A DNA stretch of 64,000 nt. Origin: Bdellovibrio sp. Lineage in GTDB: Bacteria > Bdellovibrionota > Bacteriovoracia > Bacteriovoracales > Bacteriovoracaceae. The stretch lies in assembly GCA_016187935.1 (NCBI GenBank), contig JACPIU010000007.1, positions 34,305 to 98,304 of the forward strand, written 5' to 3'. A model generated the notes under the pieces. It was given only the letters and a program-made list of their open reading frames with translations. It was not told where the DNA came from and searched no databases. Both the position numbers and the translations under genes were made by a program. Shown piece after piece: positions 36,549 through 45,487 of this stretch. Each line of letters begins with the position of its first letter. Within the stretch, counting starts at the first letter, position 1.

Positions 36549-36980
36549 TCATAATAATTTTACAATTTCATCTTTTAGAATATTAAGGCGATGAATGTGC
36601 GAAAGTTCATCAATGGCAATCTCTTCAATTCTCTCGGCAATTTCTTTCATTCCCTCTTCTGTGGCAGATTTGATTAATCCTGTACATTCATTTGATTCAA
36701 GAACCTCTGCCTCCAGCGCTGTTTTAATATTTTCAATCGTATTTCCAACCTTAAAACCGTAATAGACCTCACCTGACTCTTGAAGCATTTTAAAATGGCT
36801 TTCCGCATGAAGGCTTTGACTGATGGCCATTTCATTGAATGCATCTTCAATGGCCGGTAGACCTTCATCACGAGCAATGGCGGCAAATAATTTGAACCTT
36901 CGTTCCGCAAAACATTCAGCAGCAAAGGCTTCTTTTAAACGCTTGCATGTTTTAGTGCCTTCAAGTTTTTTTTTGAACAT
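36549..36980 (-). CDS. Rubrerythrin-like protein, copy 1
   Basis: A 143-residue ferritin-like protein lacking the rubredoxin domain. AFAAECFAERRFKLFAAIARDEG supplies the first Glu. The second helix reads Q-S-L-H where rubrerythrin has E-x-x-H. The third helix keeps both Glu (LESNECTGL) and the fourth has ELSH. This is the best preserved site of the three copies. ATG 36980 follows GGAGGGA. Leads the three-unit array; the 158 bases before it hold a 12-base palindrome (37085-37096, CTTCGGCCGAAG). Confidence 0.82.
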   Translation of the reverse strand: MFKKKLEGTKTCKRLKEAFAAECFAERRFKLFAAIARDEGLPAIEDAFNEMAISQSLHAESHFKMLQESGEVYYGFKVGNTIENIKTALEAEVLESNECTGLIKSATEEGMKEIAERIEEIAIDELSHIHRLNILKDEIVKLL

Positions 36981-37138
36981 AATCCCTCCTGGTATTTCCG
37001 ATCATTCCTAGTCCGTGACTCATAACAGAAGACTTACCCTCACCTTAATAATAAAATAAAGGATAAGGCTTCTTTTTAATATGACTTCGGCCGAAGGCCA
37101 GAATGATTTTGATTTATCAGAACCACCATGAGTCAGCA

Positions 37139-37594
37139 TTAGGCTACATAAGGTGACAAAATCTTTTTTGATTCCTTATCCAAGCTTTCGAAATCTTCAA
37201 TCTGATAAAGATCACCATGAAGATCAGTAATCAAAAAATTTCCTTGTTCCATTTTTTTAGGCCAGTCATCCAAAGCTGTTTGAAAAGTGCGTACCCCACT
37301 CGGAGTACGCACCTCATAATGACGTAATTCAATATCCTCAACAATTTTGAGAATCTGAAGAATGCTCAAGGTAAATCCCAACTGGATCAGATGCTCTTGT
37401 ATGATTTTTCGCATTTCCGCGGAAAGTGTTTCCATTGAACTAAGCAAGGCCAACTCGACACCTTTTTCATTACGGATGCTAAAAAAATTGTTTTTACGCG
37501 ACCAAGGGAAGCATGGTCGCACTTCGACCCTGACTTCAGAATCATTAACTCTGGTACACAATAATCCAAGATGGTTTTTATATATTTCAATCAT
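37139..37594 (-). CDS. DUF1854 family protein
   Basis: Start set at ATG 37594 (MIEIYK), preceded by TTTGGAG. A 151-residue protein with the DUF1854 pattern: paired beta segments, RPCFPWSRKNNFFSIRNEKGVELALL, then a helical stretch and a TPSGVRTFQTALDDWP segment near the end. In beta-proteobacteria this family accompanies a specific ABC transporter next to cyanophycin genes. Here that ABC gene ends 15 bases upstream of the chosen start. Role unknown; perhaps a cytoplasmic partner of the transporter. Confidence 0.72.
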   Translation of the reverse strand: MIEIYKNHLGLLCTRVNDSEVRVEVRPCFPWSRKNNFFSIRNEKGVELALLSSMETLSAEMRKIIQEHLIQLGFTLSILQILKIVEDIELRHYEVRTPSGVRTFQTALDDWPKKMEQGNFLITDLHGDLYQIEDFESLDKESKKILSPYVA

Positions 37595-37609
37595 AAAAAT
37601 CTCCAAATA

Positions 37610-39877
37610 TTAGTTCAACAAGGGAGCACTCTCTAACTCAAATTGCAGGCGATACAACTCCGCATATTTTCCGTTAGGAATGCTCATCAATTCATGATGA
37701 GTTCCCGTTTCAACAATTCCTCCATTATCAATCACAAACAATCGATTAGCTTTCCTGAGCGTGCTCAATCGATGGGCAATTGCCAGGGTAGTCCTGTTTA
37801 AAACCAACTTATCCAGCGCATCTTGAATCTTCCTTTCAGTTTCAGTATCAACAGCGCTTGTGGCCTCATCCAAAATTAGAATTTTTGGATCATGCAACAC
37901 CGCACGAGCTATACTGATTCTCTGTCTCTCTCCACCGGAAAGAGTATGGCCGCGCTCTCCCACCAGCGTATCGTAACCGTTGGGAAGGCTTAGAATGAAA
38001 TCATGGGCGTTGGCCGTCTTGGCAGCTGCAATGATATCCAACTCATTGGCATTGGGTAACCCGTAAGCAATGTTTTCCCAGATACTCCCGAAAAAAAGAT
38101 AAGGTTCTTGCAATACCATTCCCACATTTTTTCTCAACCATGCCTGTTCAAGTTCTTTTAAGTCATGGCCATCAATCTTGATCATTCCTGAATGAGGATC
38201 ATAAATTCTTGCCAACAATTTTGTTATGGTTGATTTTCCACCTCCACTGGTACCAACAAGCCCTATCATTTCTCCCGGTCGGATGTGAAAATTCACATTT
38301 TTTAAAATTGGTCTAAGTTTGTCATAACTAAAGAAGACATTCTTAAACTCAATTTCCCCCAAGCAATTGATTGGTGTTTTTGTCGCTGTGGCCATTGGCA
38401 TGGGGTTGCGCGTATCAAGAATTTCAAAAATTCGGTAGGCCGAACTCAAGGCCCGATTGAGCATTCTTGAAACCTGGCCGATGATTTCAAGCGGCCAAAC
38501 CATCAAAGTGGCATATAACAAAAAGGACACAAATACCCCTGAAGTCAAATGCTCTGGACTCTCGGCAGGTGACAGCATCCTCGGTGTCGCCAGACTCCAC
38601 ATTAAAATTGTGGTGGAATGCACTCCTAACATCAGCAAAGGCCAGAATGTGGTCCAGGTGCGATGAAATGCGAAAGTTTCTTCCGTAAATTCCTTGTTCT
38701 TTTGGGTGAAACGTTTCACTTCGCGAGACTCCTGGCCGAACACTTTAACCACTTGAATCCCGGGGATGACATCTGATAAATGTGACGTCACAACCGACCA
38801 TTTCCTCCAAGCACGAATAAAAAGTTTTTTCATACGTTCTCCTTGCCAATAAATGGCATAGAGAAGGAACGGAAGCGGAATAACCATGGCCAAACCAAGT
38901 TTAAAATCTCGCAATAGCAAGACCACAACCAGTCCGGCCAATGTCCCAAGGGCCACAGTGACTTCAACCACCCCAAAGGCGATAAAATCCCATATTCGGT
39001 CCGTATCAGAACCGATCCTTGAAATCAAAGAGCCTGAATGTTTGCGACCGAAAAAATCTGCACCCAACGTTTGAATATGCTTGAACAGCTCCTCTCGTAA
39101 ATCACTGGCAACTTTCTCTCCAATAATGGACATCCGTTTCAAGCGCTGCCAAATGATAAACTCTCTGAGCAAGTAGGCACCAACCAATCCGAATACGAAT
39201 GCAAGGCCCAAACGAGAAGCAATTTCTCCGTTTAACTGATGGGACTGGTAAGGGCGCACGACATCGTCAATTAACTTCCCCGACAAATAGGCCGGAATTA
39301 AGGAAATAAATGAGCCACACAATGCCGCAGTCATCCCTATAATCACTTCTTTTTTATAGGGTCGCAGATAATGAAGTAAGCGAAGCAAGGCATCTTTATG
39401 TTCATCGGCCAAATTGTTGCGTGCATCCAAGATCGGCTTCAAAATGGTTGTCTGATAGGTTTCAGTGGCACTGGCTTCTATTTTTTGCACCCCTTCTTCA
39501 ATGGCAAAACGCATTTTTTCCATCATAGATTTTTGCCGATGGGTAAATTGCACTTCAAAGTAAAACGGCCCAGCATCACTTGCCAAAAATTGTAACGTGG
39601 TCAAACCGAGTGATTTTATCTCAACCACCTTTTTAATCTTATCCCGCTCCAATTCTTGCAGAATCATCAGTCGATCGTTTTTTTGCTCAAGCAAGAGAAG
39701 ACGTTTGTCAGTCAAAACCAACCATCTCAAACAGAACATAAGTGACGAATCAAGATCGATAAGAGAAAAAAGTAGCACATTCTCACTTCCTACTATTTCC
39801 CCAAAAGAGTTCAAACCATCTGGTAAATCACTTTTCTGCTTCAAATAATTTTGTATCAGCTCACTATTCGTGTTCAT
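37610..39877 (-). CDS. ABC transporter, fused permease and ATPase, with N-terminal extension
   Basis: A 755-residue half-transporter. About 160 residues precede the membrane domain and include a small beta-rich region (WLVLTDKRLLLLEQKNDRLMIL) resembling a PH-like fold. The type I exporter membrane domain follows (six segments, about residues 170-470). The ATPase has Walker A GTSGGGKST, signature LSGGERQR, Walker B ILILDEATSAVD and H-loop AIAHRLST. The length and the DUF1854 neighbour match the transporter called cyanophycin metabolism-associated in databases; no cyanophycin synthetase gene is in this window. Probably works as a homodimer exporter. Confidence 0.93.
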   Translation of the reverse strand: MNTNSELIQNYLKQKSDLPDGLNSFGEIVGSENVLLFSLIDLDSSLMFCLRWLVLTDKRLLLLEQKNDRLMILQELERDKIKKVVEIKSLGLTTLQFLASDAGPFYFEVQFTHRQKSMMEKMRFAIEEGVQKIEASATETYQTTILKPILDARNNLADEHKDALLRLLHYLRPYKKEVIIGMTAALCGSFISLIPAYLSGKLIDDVVRPYQSHQLNGEIASRLGLAFVFGLVGAYLLREFIIWQRLKRMSIIGEKVASDLREELFKHIQTLGADFFGRKHSGSLISRIGSDTDRIWDFIAFGVVEVTVALGTLAGLVVVLLLRDFKLGLAMVIPLPFLLYAIYWQGERMKKLFIRAWRKWSVVTSHLSDVIPGIQVVKVFGQESREVKRFTQKNKEFTEETFAFHRTWTTFWPLLMLGVHSTTILMWSLATPRMLSPAESPEHLTSGVFVSFLLYATLMVWPLEIIGQVSRMLNRALSSAYRIFEILDTRNPMPMATATKTPINCLGEIEFKNVFFSYDKLRPILKNVNFHIRPGEMIGLVGTSGGGKSTITKLLARIYDPHSGMIKIDGHDLKELEQAWLRKNVGMVLQEPYLFFGSIWENIAYGLPNANELDIIAAAKTANAHDFILSLPNGYDTLVGERGHTLSGGERQRISIARAVLHDPKILILDEATSAVDTETERKIQDALDKLVLNRTTLAIAHRLSTLRKANRLFVIDNGGIVETGTHHELMSIPNGKYAELYRLQFELESAPLLN

Positions 39878-39891
39878 AAAATCCTCTTCAA

Positions 39892-40143
39892 TTATGTAAG
39901 AAAACGTGGTGGAAAATTTCCACTAATTCGTTTCTCGGCCGGATTGATGTGTTCAAATTTTGTCGGCGAGTGCCGATAAATGACCATACCCTGATCCAGC
40001 ATCAGTAAAAATAAATCCTTGCATATCAACCAAAGACCTTCGAAAAATATGCAAGCCAGCCTGTAGAGCGCATGAAGCGTCTCAAACCCCGAACTTAAGA
40101 AACGCTCAAGTTCTAAATTGTAAGTTGTCTTTATCTTTTCCAT
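39892..40143 (-). CDS. Small protein at the head of the DUF1854/ABC operon
   Basis: An 83-residue protein with ATG 40143 after AAAAAGGATT and one moderately hydrophobic segment (LHALYRLACIFFEGLWLICKD reads as helix). It ends 14 bases before the ABC gene, so it is probably the first gene of that operon. No family recognised. Confidence 0.55.
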   Translation of the reverse strand: MEKIKTTYNLELERFLSSGFETLHALYRLACIFFEGLWLICKDLFLLMLDQGMVIYRHSPTKFEHINPAEKRISGNFPPRFLT

Positions 40144-40334
40144 ATAAATCCTTTTTCCCTTTTTTCTCTTCGGTCAAGTCCAGATAGACACGTCCGAAGA
40201 TTTGCAAATGCCTTTGAAGTTGAGATTCCAAACGCATGCAAACCATTTTGCAAAATCAAACTTCATCATCGAAATTCGTTGCGACTACTTAATTTAAAAA
40301 AATTTACTAAGTGCTAAAATTGCAAACCTGATCG

Positions 40335-40457
40335 TCAGGACTGCATGGTGCCCGCCATGAGCAGGCCATACCAAGTCAGGCCGAAGTCATGACGTAGACG
40401 GGATGAGGCCACCACGTTTGTGACAACAGCACAGAATGCAATGTTTGTCTTATTCAT
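40335..40457 (-). CDS. Possible 40-residue protein with strong ribosome site
   Basis: ATG 40457 follows a near-consensus AAAGGAGG and begins a 40-codon frame (MNKTNIAFCAVVTNVVASSR...MAGTMQS) ending at 40335. It is moderately hydrophobic at the N-terminus. Its own strong ribosome site is the main support. The opposite strand has a longer but less convincing frame. The 160-base stretch from here to the small ABC-operon gene is AT-rich and shows no clear element. Confidence 0.4.
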   Translation of the reverse strand: MNKTNIAFCAVVTNVVASSRLRHDFGLTWYGLLMAGTMQS

Positions 40458-40649
40458 GGGAAACCTCCTTTGGTACACAGAGAACAGACTTTTTCATATT
40501 AATCATAATCTTGCGGTTGTCAAGAGAAGAAAATGCATATTGATACAAAACACAAATTTCGATGAACAAGAGAAATTCATCGAACTTGTTTATCACGATA
40601 ATGCCGTCTCAAAATTATTTTCAGATCGAACTCACAATTGAGGGAAAAC

Positions 40650-41000
40650 ATGGCGAGAGGGCTGCATGAAAAAGATAAAAAATATTTTGGACCGCAATGG
40701 GTACCAATATTGAGAAAAGCAGTGACTGATCTCTCATGGCTTTGGTCCGAAAATTATGGCGAACGATCATCCCTCGAACTAGTAGGAAACCGCTATCAGC
40801 TTACCACCCGACAGCGTCTCGCTCTTAAGCGATGCAAAGCACTGATCCATTCAAATCAAGTTGTGACAACAAGTGATAGTCAAGTTTTGAATCGAGTTTC
40901 CAAATGGTACAATCTTACCGCGCGAGTTATTGATAAAAAATTACCCAAAGCGTGGATTATCGATCTTTCGAACAGCTCCTCATCTCAGAAGAAGACCTAA
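40650..41000 (+). CDS. DUF434 family protein, short form
   Basis: Start ATG 40650, after TGAGGG; a TTG four codons earlier is unlikely. The 116-residue protein matches DUF434: RGLHEKDKKYFGPQWVPILRKAVTDLSWL, then GERSSLELVGNRYQLTTRQRLALKRCKA. Most relatives are about twice as long with a second domain (DUF5616); here the protein ends after a short extension with no trace of that domain in the following 60 bases. Function of the family is unknown. Confidence 0.7.
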   Translation: MARGLHEKDKKYFGPQWVPILRKAVTDLSWLWSENYGERSSLELVGNRYQLTTRQRLALKRCKALIHSNQVVTTSDSQVLNRVSKWYNLTARVIDKKLPKAWIIDLSNSSSSQKKT

Positions 41001-41065
41001 TACCTTAATAATACAGGCTTCATTGATAAAAATTGGTGAAATACCGATAAGACCTATGGTGTTGT

Positions 41066-43132
41066 ATGGGGAAATTGGCAAATAGATACCATCTTACAGT
41101 TTGGATTGGACTGTCATGTTTTCTAATCATGGAAAGTCTGGCCAATTCTGGATCGACAGAGGCTATTTCTGTTGGAGGATATTGGGGCGTCGATGTCTTC
41201 TATCGGACGGGAGCGCCCGATCAGGAAAAGGACCAGCTTCATACACTCTTGGGAACAAAACTTTATTATCGCTCTAAACGTTTTAATTCCGATGCGGTCG
41301 ACTTGATCGCAATATCAGATAACCAGGATTTGAAAAAACTGCAAACTCTATGTCTGCACTATCGCGAGCAAAAAAACTTAGTCGAAAAATGTCTCATTAA
41401 TAAAAAACCAGAAACACAATCCGCCGAGGAAGGTATCGATCAGGCAATTTGCCAAGAAGCACCCACGGGTTACGGCAACATCCCAAGCTTAAATTCACTG
41501 GCCACAACTATCAATAATATTGATCCCACAAACAATTGCCGGCCGTTTCCCGGCATATCACCTTCAGACGTTCCTCCTCAAACAGTTATCACAAGACCGG
41601 ATAAAATGCGTCCTGACCCTTTCGGTCCCGGTCGTCAAATATCCTGCAATCCAAAAGATTTTCCTTTTAGTATCCCTGAAGAGCGTCCGGAAAATGATCC
41701 CCTTTGTGGTCCCTCCAAACTATCAACTTTTTGGTCACAGGAAGCTGTAGGCACACCCGAGGTACAGGAATTAATGGACCGTGTTTTACGGGAACGTCAA
41801 GAGGCCAAAAGAGCCGCGCCAGAGCGTGCTAAAGTCGGAATCATTGATGGCGGATTCGGTCCTATGACTGAAGTGCGTGAACGACTTCCCAATATCGGGA
41901 CGGTCTTGCAACAGTGTTTAACTACCAATGCCCCCACCACCCCAAGAACATGCGGCCTTCGCCCCGAGAATAATCGCTCGACCCACGGAATCCAGGTCTC
42001 GCAACTGATCGCCGGAACATCGCCGGTGGGAGTCGGGCAACGCTCTGATGTGACAAGAATTGCGAGTGTCGGCACCCACTTTTCCGAGGCGGTAGATCAC
42101 ATGCTTGCCGATCCGCCACCTCCGCCAATTGTGAACCTCTCTATGCGTATTGAAGGCGATGCCTCAGTCCCCTACTTTGAACAACTGTCTCAACAGACTA
42201 CGACGGTAGCGGCGGCAGGAAATTTCTTTCCCGCCCCGATCACCGAAGCCAATCTCAAGGCCAGCATCTTAGTGGGAAGCTTGCAACCGAATGGCGCTCC
42301 GAGTTCCTTCTCCAACGAGCACGACGCTGTGACCATCTCTGTTCCTGTTGACAACGAACTGGCCTACTCCTATGGTCACGAAAATGGCAATAAAGTCCTC
42401 AAGAAATTTGGCGGAACCAGTGCGGCGACTCCCATGGTGACAGGCGCACTTTCCAACGTTCAAAGTTTTTTACCGGGAATCACATCTGCGGAATTAAAAA
42501 AACTGCTAGAAAAAACTGCCATCCATACTTCAGGAACCCGTTTTGGAAAAAATGGAGCTGGCTCTCTCAATGCTTATGCCTTACTCCGTGTGGCCATCCG
42601 TCTTTCTCAAAATTGGCCAGCGAACAGAAATGCCATTAACGCAAATACCTCAGATGCCGATTCTCCCTATAATTTCATCGCCGAGTCGGAACGATATTTT
42701 TCCAAGGCACGACGCCTTTTAAGTCAATTTAATTCTTGTGCCAATTTAAAAGAAGGATTAAGTGCCATGAGAACGGCCTTTTTTCTAGATCCCACAAATA
42801 ATAACATTCGTCAGGAATTGTACACTCTGTACGCTACCGCCGGTTATAAGGCCCAAGCAGAATTTTATGGCAACGTAGAAACGGCCATGAAAAATCCCAC
42901 CACGATTGCAACGATTAGAAATCGCAGCCTCATGCGCGCCGTGAGTACCGGAGATCTTGAGGGGGTTAAAAAGGCCATAAAGCAAGGTGCCGATATCCAC
43001 ACCGCCAGTGGCATTCTCTATGCAGAGGGTGGCGCATCAGTGAATGGCAATGCCCAAGATGTGGCAAAAGCATACATCAACGATCCGGTGAAACGAAATG
43101 CTATAGTGACCTACTTGAATGGCTTGCCTTAA
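41066..43132 (+). CDS. Exported subtilisin-family (S8) serine protease with ankyrin-like tail
   Basis: A 688-residue protein with a signal peptide (to about residue 27). A pro-region of some 220 residues, with several Cys, precedes the catalytic domain: Asp 261 in KVGIIDGG, His 307 in STHGIQVSQLIAG, Asn 386 in AAAGN and Ser 452 in GGTSAATPMVTG. After about residue 530 comes a helical part and a final ankyrin-like repeat (SLMRAVSTGDLEGVKKAIKQ then GADIHTASG). The ankyrin unit may bind a partner or inhibitor. ATG start without an evident ribosome site. Confidence 0.88.
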   Translation: MGKLANRYHLTVWIGLSCFLIMESLANSGSTEAISVGGYWGVDVFYRTGAPDQEKDQLHTLLGTKLYYRSKRFNSDAVDLIAISDNQDLKKLQTLCLHYREQKNLVEKCLINKKPETQSAEEGIDQAICQEAPTGYGNIPSLNSLATTINNIDPTNNCRPFPGISPSDVPPQTVITRPDKMRPDPFGPGRQISCNPKDFPFSIPEERPENDPLCGPSKLSTFWSQEAVGTPEVQELMDRVLRERQEAKRAAPERAKVGIIDGGFGPMTEVRERLPNIGTVLQQCLTTNAPTTPRTCGLRPENNRSTHGIQVSQLIAGTSPVGVGQRSDVTRIASVGTHFSEAVDHMLADPPPPPIVNLSMRIEGDASVPYFEQLSQQTTTVAAAGNFFPAPITEANLKASILVGSLQPNGAPSSFSNEHDAVTISVPVDNELAYSYGHENGNKVLKKFGGTSAATPMVTGALSNVQSFLPGITSAELKKLLEKTAIHTSGTRFGKNGAGSLNAYALLRVAIRLSQNWPANRNAINANTSDADSPYNFIAESERYFSKARRLLSQFNSCANLKEGLSAMRTAFFLDPTNNNIRQELYTLYATAGYKAQAEFYGNVETAMKNPTTIATIRNRSLMRAVSTGDLEGVKKAIKQGADIHTASGILYAEGGASVNGNAQDVAKAYINDPVKRNAIVTYLNGLP

Positions 43133-43139
43133 ATATTTC

Positions 43140-45269
43140 CTAAAATTGCATCCAGCTTTGAGCACTTGGTTGTTCCGTGAGCACCATGAAACCCCAAGCG
43201 GCATTCGAGGTATAAGAATATGGATAGGCATCACTGAAATAAATGGCATTATCCCCGTAGGTGCTATGAGGATACGTTTCCTGTTGATATTGTCGTAATC
43301 GCTCATAGAGTGCATTTTTGAGCACATCATCCTGGCCTGAGGCCTTCAGTCCCATGGCGAGAAAGGCCGAATTATTTGTCTGGGCCTCGGCATCCCCTGG
43401 TTTCAAAACACTATGGCCATCTCCCTGGACCCAAGTTGACATGGTGGAAAGTGCATCTGTGCCATTTGTAAGATTCGAAGTTCCAAATACCCAGTTGCCC
43501 CACCCCTGTGCAAAGGCATAGATGGTGGCATCATCGCGGATTTTTGCCGCTCCCATGGCCCCTGTCAGACTGACAGAATATAAATTCAAGGCCGAACTCC
43601 AGTAGGCAGCATGAAAGTTATTTTTTATTGCTATGGCGTAATCCTTGTATCTTTGTGTGCCTGTCAAGGCATAGGCGCACATGAGTCCCAAGTAGACGTC
43701 TGCTTGACCGGCAGAATATTGCGCTTCATAGAGATGCCAAGCACCGCTGTAGTACTGGTAACTTGAAAAGAAAAAACCATTTGAAGAGTCATAATTATTA
43801 GCGATCAAGGCATCGATTCCCTGAATCATAATGGGAGCGTATGTCTGGATAAATTCAGTATCCTCAGGAAAGGCCGAAGCATAGATTGCCATGACAACGG
43901 CTGGAAAACTTTGGGCGGCATCGAGACTTCGAAGTCCGGTAATCGAAGGGACAAGACCAGTATATTGATCTCCTACCCAAGGTTCATAATCATCCAAACC
44001 ATTGCGCGAATATCCCCAGTGCCAGACTCCATCAGCTTGCATGACATTGGCATACCAGACAATGAGTCGCTTAACCGCAGCGATATGATCAGAATAATTC
44101 CACCTGGCAGCAGCTAAGGCCAAGGCCATCCCGGCATAACCGGCATCGTTGTCTTGATTGTAATAATCTGAATCGTATGAATTTCTCGGTCCACCATCAT
44201 CAGCACGGATTTGTGTCATTATATAATCTGCCAAACGAATCGCCCGGGCCTCATCAGTTTCGGAAACCATGGGAATACTAATGGCATCAATGTAAACGGT
44301 ATTAGCAGAAGAGGCGGGATTTTTTGTGCCCGTGACATAGAGTTGTACTTCGTGATAACCGGCCGCGATGGCATACTCTGCATAATTGCGTGCAACTTCG
44401 CTCCCTGCAGCAGCATATTGGTCATAGGTGGCCTGATCTACACCATCGAAACGGACACCCAAAATTCCCAGAGCGGGATTTTTCGGAGACCATATCCGAA
44501 GAGTGCCTCCGACCGGAACATCTACCCAGAATTTGACGTCATCTCCGGCATTGCCGTCATAGATTGCTCCCGTTCCTGTCAACCCAGTTACAGAATAAGG
44601 AAAAACTCCGCTTGGAGCATTCGTCCCCCAACTCCCTCGAATGAGAAGGTGAGAGTGATCCTGTTCCCACCAACGTCTCCCATTTAATCCGGCGGAGCTA
44701 TCAAGATTCCCTACCGCTACGATGGCATCAACATAGGCCGTCACTAGTGATGCTGTCGTGCTGGAAATCGTGATAGCATGACTTCCACTTCCCAGCGTTC
44801 CCAAATAGGTCGTTTGCCAGCCCGTATTTGCTGCACCAGCGGCGATATTCACCGTGGCGAGAGTTCCAACTGTTACATCCAAAGCGGCTGAATCACTCCA
44901 GACGTAATGAGAAATGTACAATCTTCCTGGAGCATTCAAGACAATCGTGCCGGCGAGAGAATAGGTGCCGGCGGCAAATGAAATATAGGTATAGCCTCCG
45001 CTAAAAAGGAGATCACTTACAACGAGCTGATCGGCCCAAGGTCCCGTCTTGGCAAGATCGGATGAATTTACCACGACCTGACTGGTGGTGACGGGATCGG
45101 ACGTTATTCGCGTTTCGCCTTGTCCCGTCACGATGTTAAGCCCGGGCCCGGTTATCGCCGAAGATGCACTACTTCCACTGGCAGTGCCACCTTTTTTTTT
45201 GCTACAGGAAGTTGCCGTAATCCCCAGCAGAATCACAATTATTAGGAGCAATGTCTTCAAAATGCTCAT
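43140..45269 (-). CDS. Large lipoprotein with carbohydrate-related architecture
   Basis: Start set at ATG 45269 (MSILKTLLL), giving a lipobox ITATSC. The 709-residue protein has two beta-rich modules in its first half (about residues 50-330), the second with the feel of a carbohydrate-binding or delta-6-hydroxylysine-free jelly roll, and a C-terminal half that is helical and Trp/Tyr-rich (AARWNYSDHIAAVKRLIVWY, GVWHWGYS, DAYPYSYTSNAAWGF), as in alpha/alpha-toroid glycosidases and lyases. No catalytic residues can be assigned, so activity is a suggestion. Its 3' end is 7 bases from that of the subtilase gene. Confidence 0.68.
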   Translation of the reverse strand: MSILKTLLLIIVILLGITATSCSKKKGGTASGSSASSAITGPGLNIVTGQGETRITSDPVTTSQVVVNSSDLAKTGPWADQLVVSDLLFSGGYTYISFAAGTYSLAGTIVLNAPGRLYISHYVWSDSAALDVTVGTLATVNIAAGAANTGWQTTYLGTLGSGSHAITISSTTASLVTAYVDAIVAVGNLDSSAGLNGRRWWEQDHSHLLIRGSWGTNAPSGVFPYSVTGLTGTGAIYDGNAGDDVKFWVDVPVGGTLRIWSPKNPALGILGVRFDGVDQATYDQYAAAGSEVARNYAEYAIAAGYHEVQLYVTGTKNPASSANTVYIDAISIPMVSETDEARAIRLADYIMTQIRADDGGPRNSYDSDYYNQDNDAGYAGMALALAAARWNYSDHIAAVKRLIVWYANVMQADGVWHWGYSRNGLDDYEPWVGDQYTGLVPSITGLRSLDAAQSFPAVVMAIYASAFPEDTEFIQTYAPIMIQGIDALIANNYDSSNGFFFSSYQYYSGAWHLYEAQYSAGQADVYLGLMCAYALTGTQRYKDYAIAIKNNFHAAYWSSALNLYSVSLTGAMGAAKIRDDATIYAFAQGWGNWVFGTSNLTNGTDALSTMSTWVQGDGHSVLKPGDAEAQTNNSAFLAMGLKASGQDDVLKNALYERLRQYQQETYPHSTYGDNAIYFSDAYPYSYTSNAAWGFMVLTEQPSAQSWMQF

Positions 45270-45487
45270 ATGATGAATGTTGACCCAATCACATATCGGC
45301 AATCTGAGAGAAATCTTGTCAGATATTTATCGGATTCATTACTCATTGCCGAAGTGCCAACAAGAATTGGCACTTCGATGGTCACGGACGAACTCTCACC
45401 TATCGCTTTGACCAACATCATTCTTATCGCCTCTTCGCTCCAGCTAGAATCCTCATGACAGGAAAATCGAACAACCGGAGAAGAAAT

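Noticed and set aside
37100..37130. TTGATTTATCAGAA near 37108, a possible FNR/CRP-type box before the first rubrerythrin-like gene
   Set aside because: Only one half matches TTGAT-N4-ATCAA; the other half has two or more mismatches.
40420..40641. 73-codon plus-strand frame starting at a GTG near 40420
   Set aside because: No ribosome site, and the opposite strand has a strong AAAGGAGG with its own small frame.
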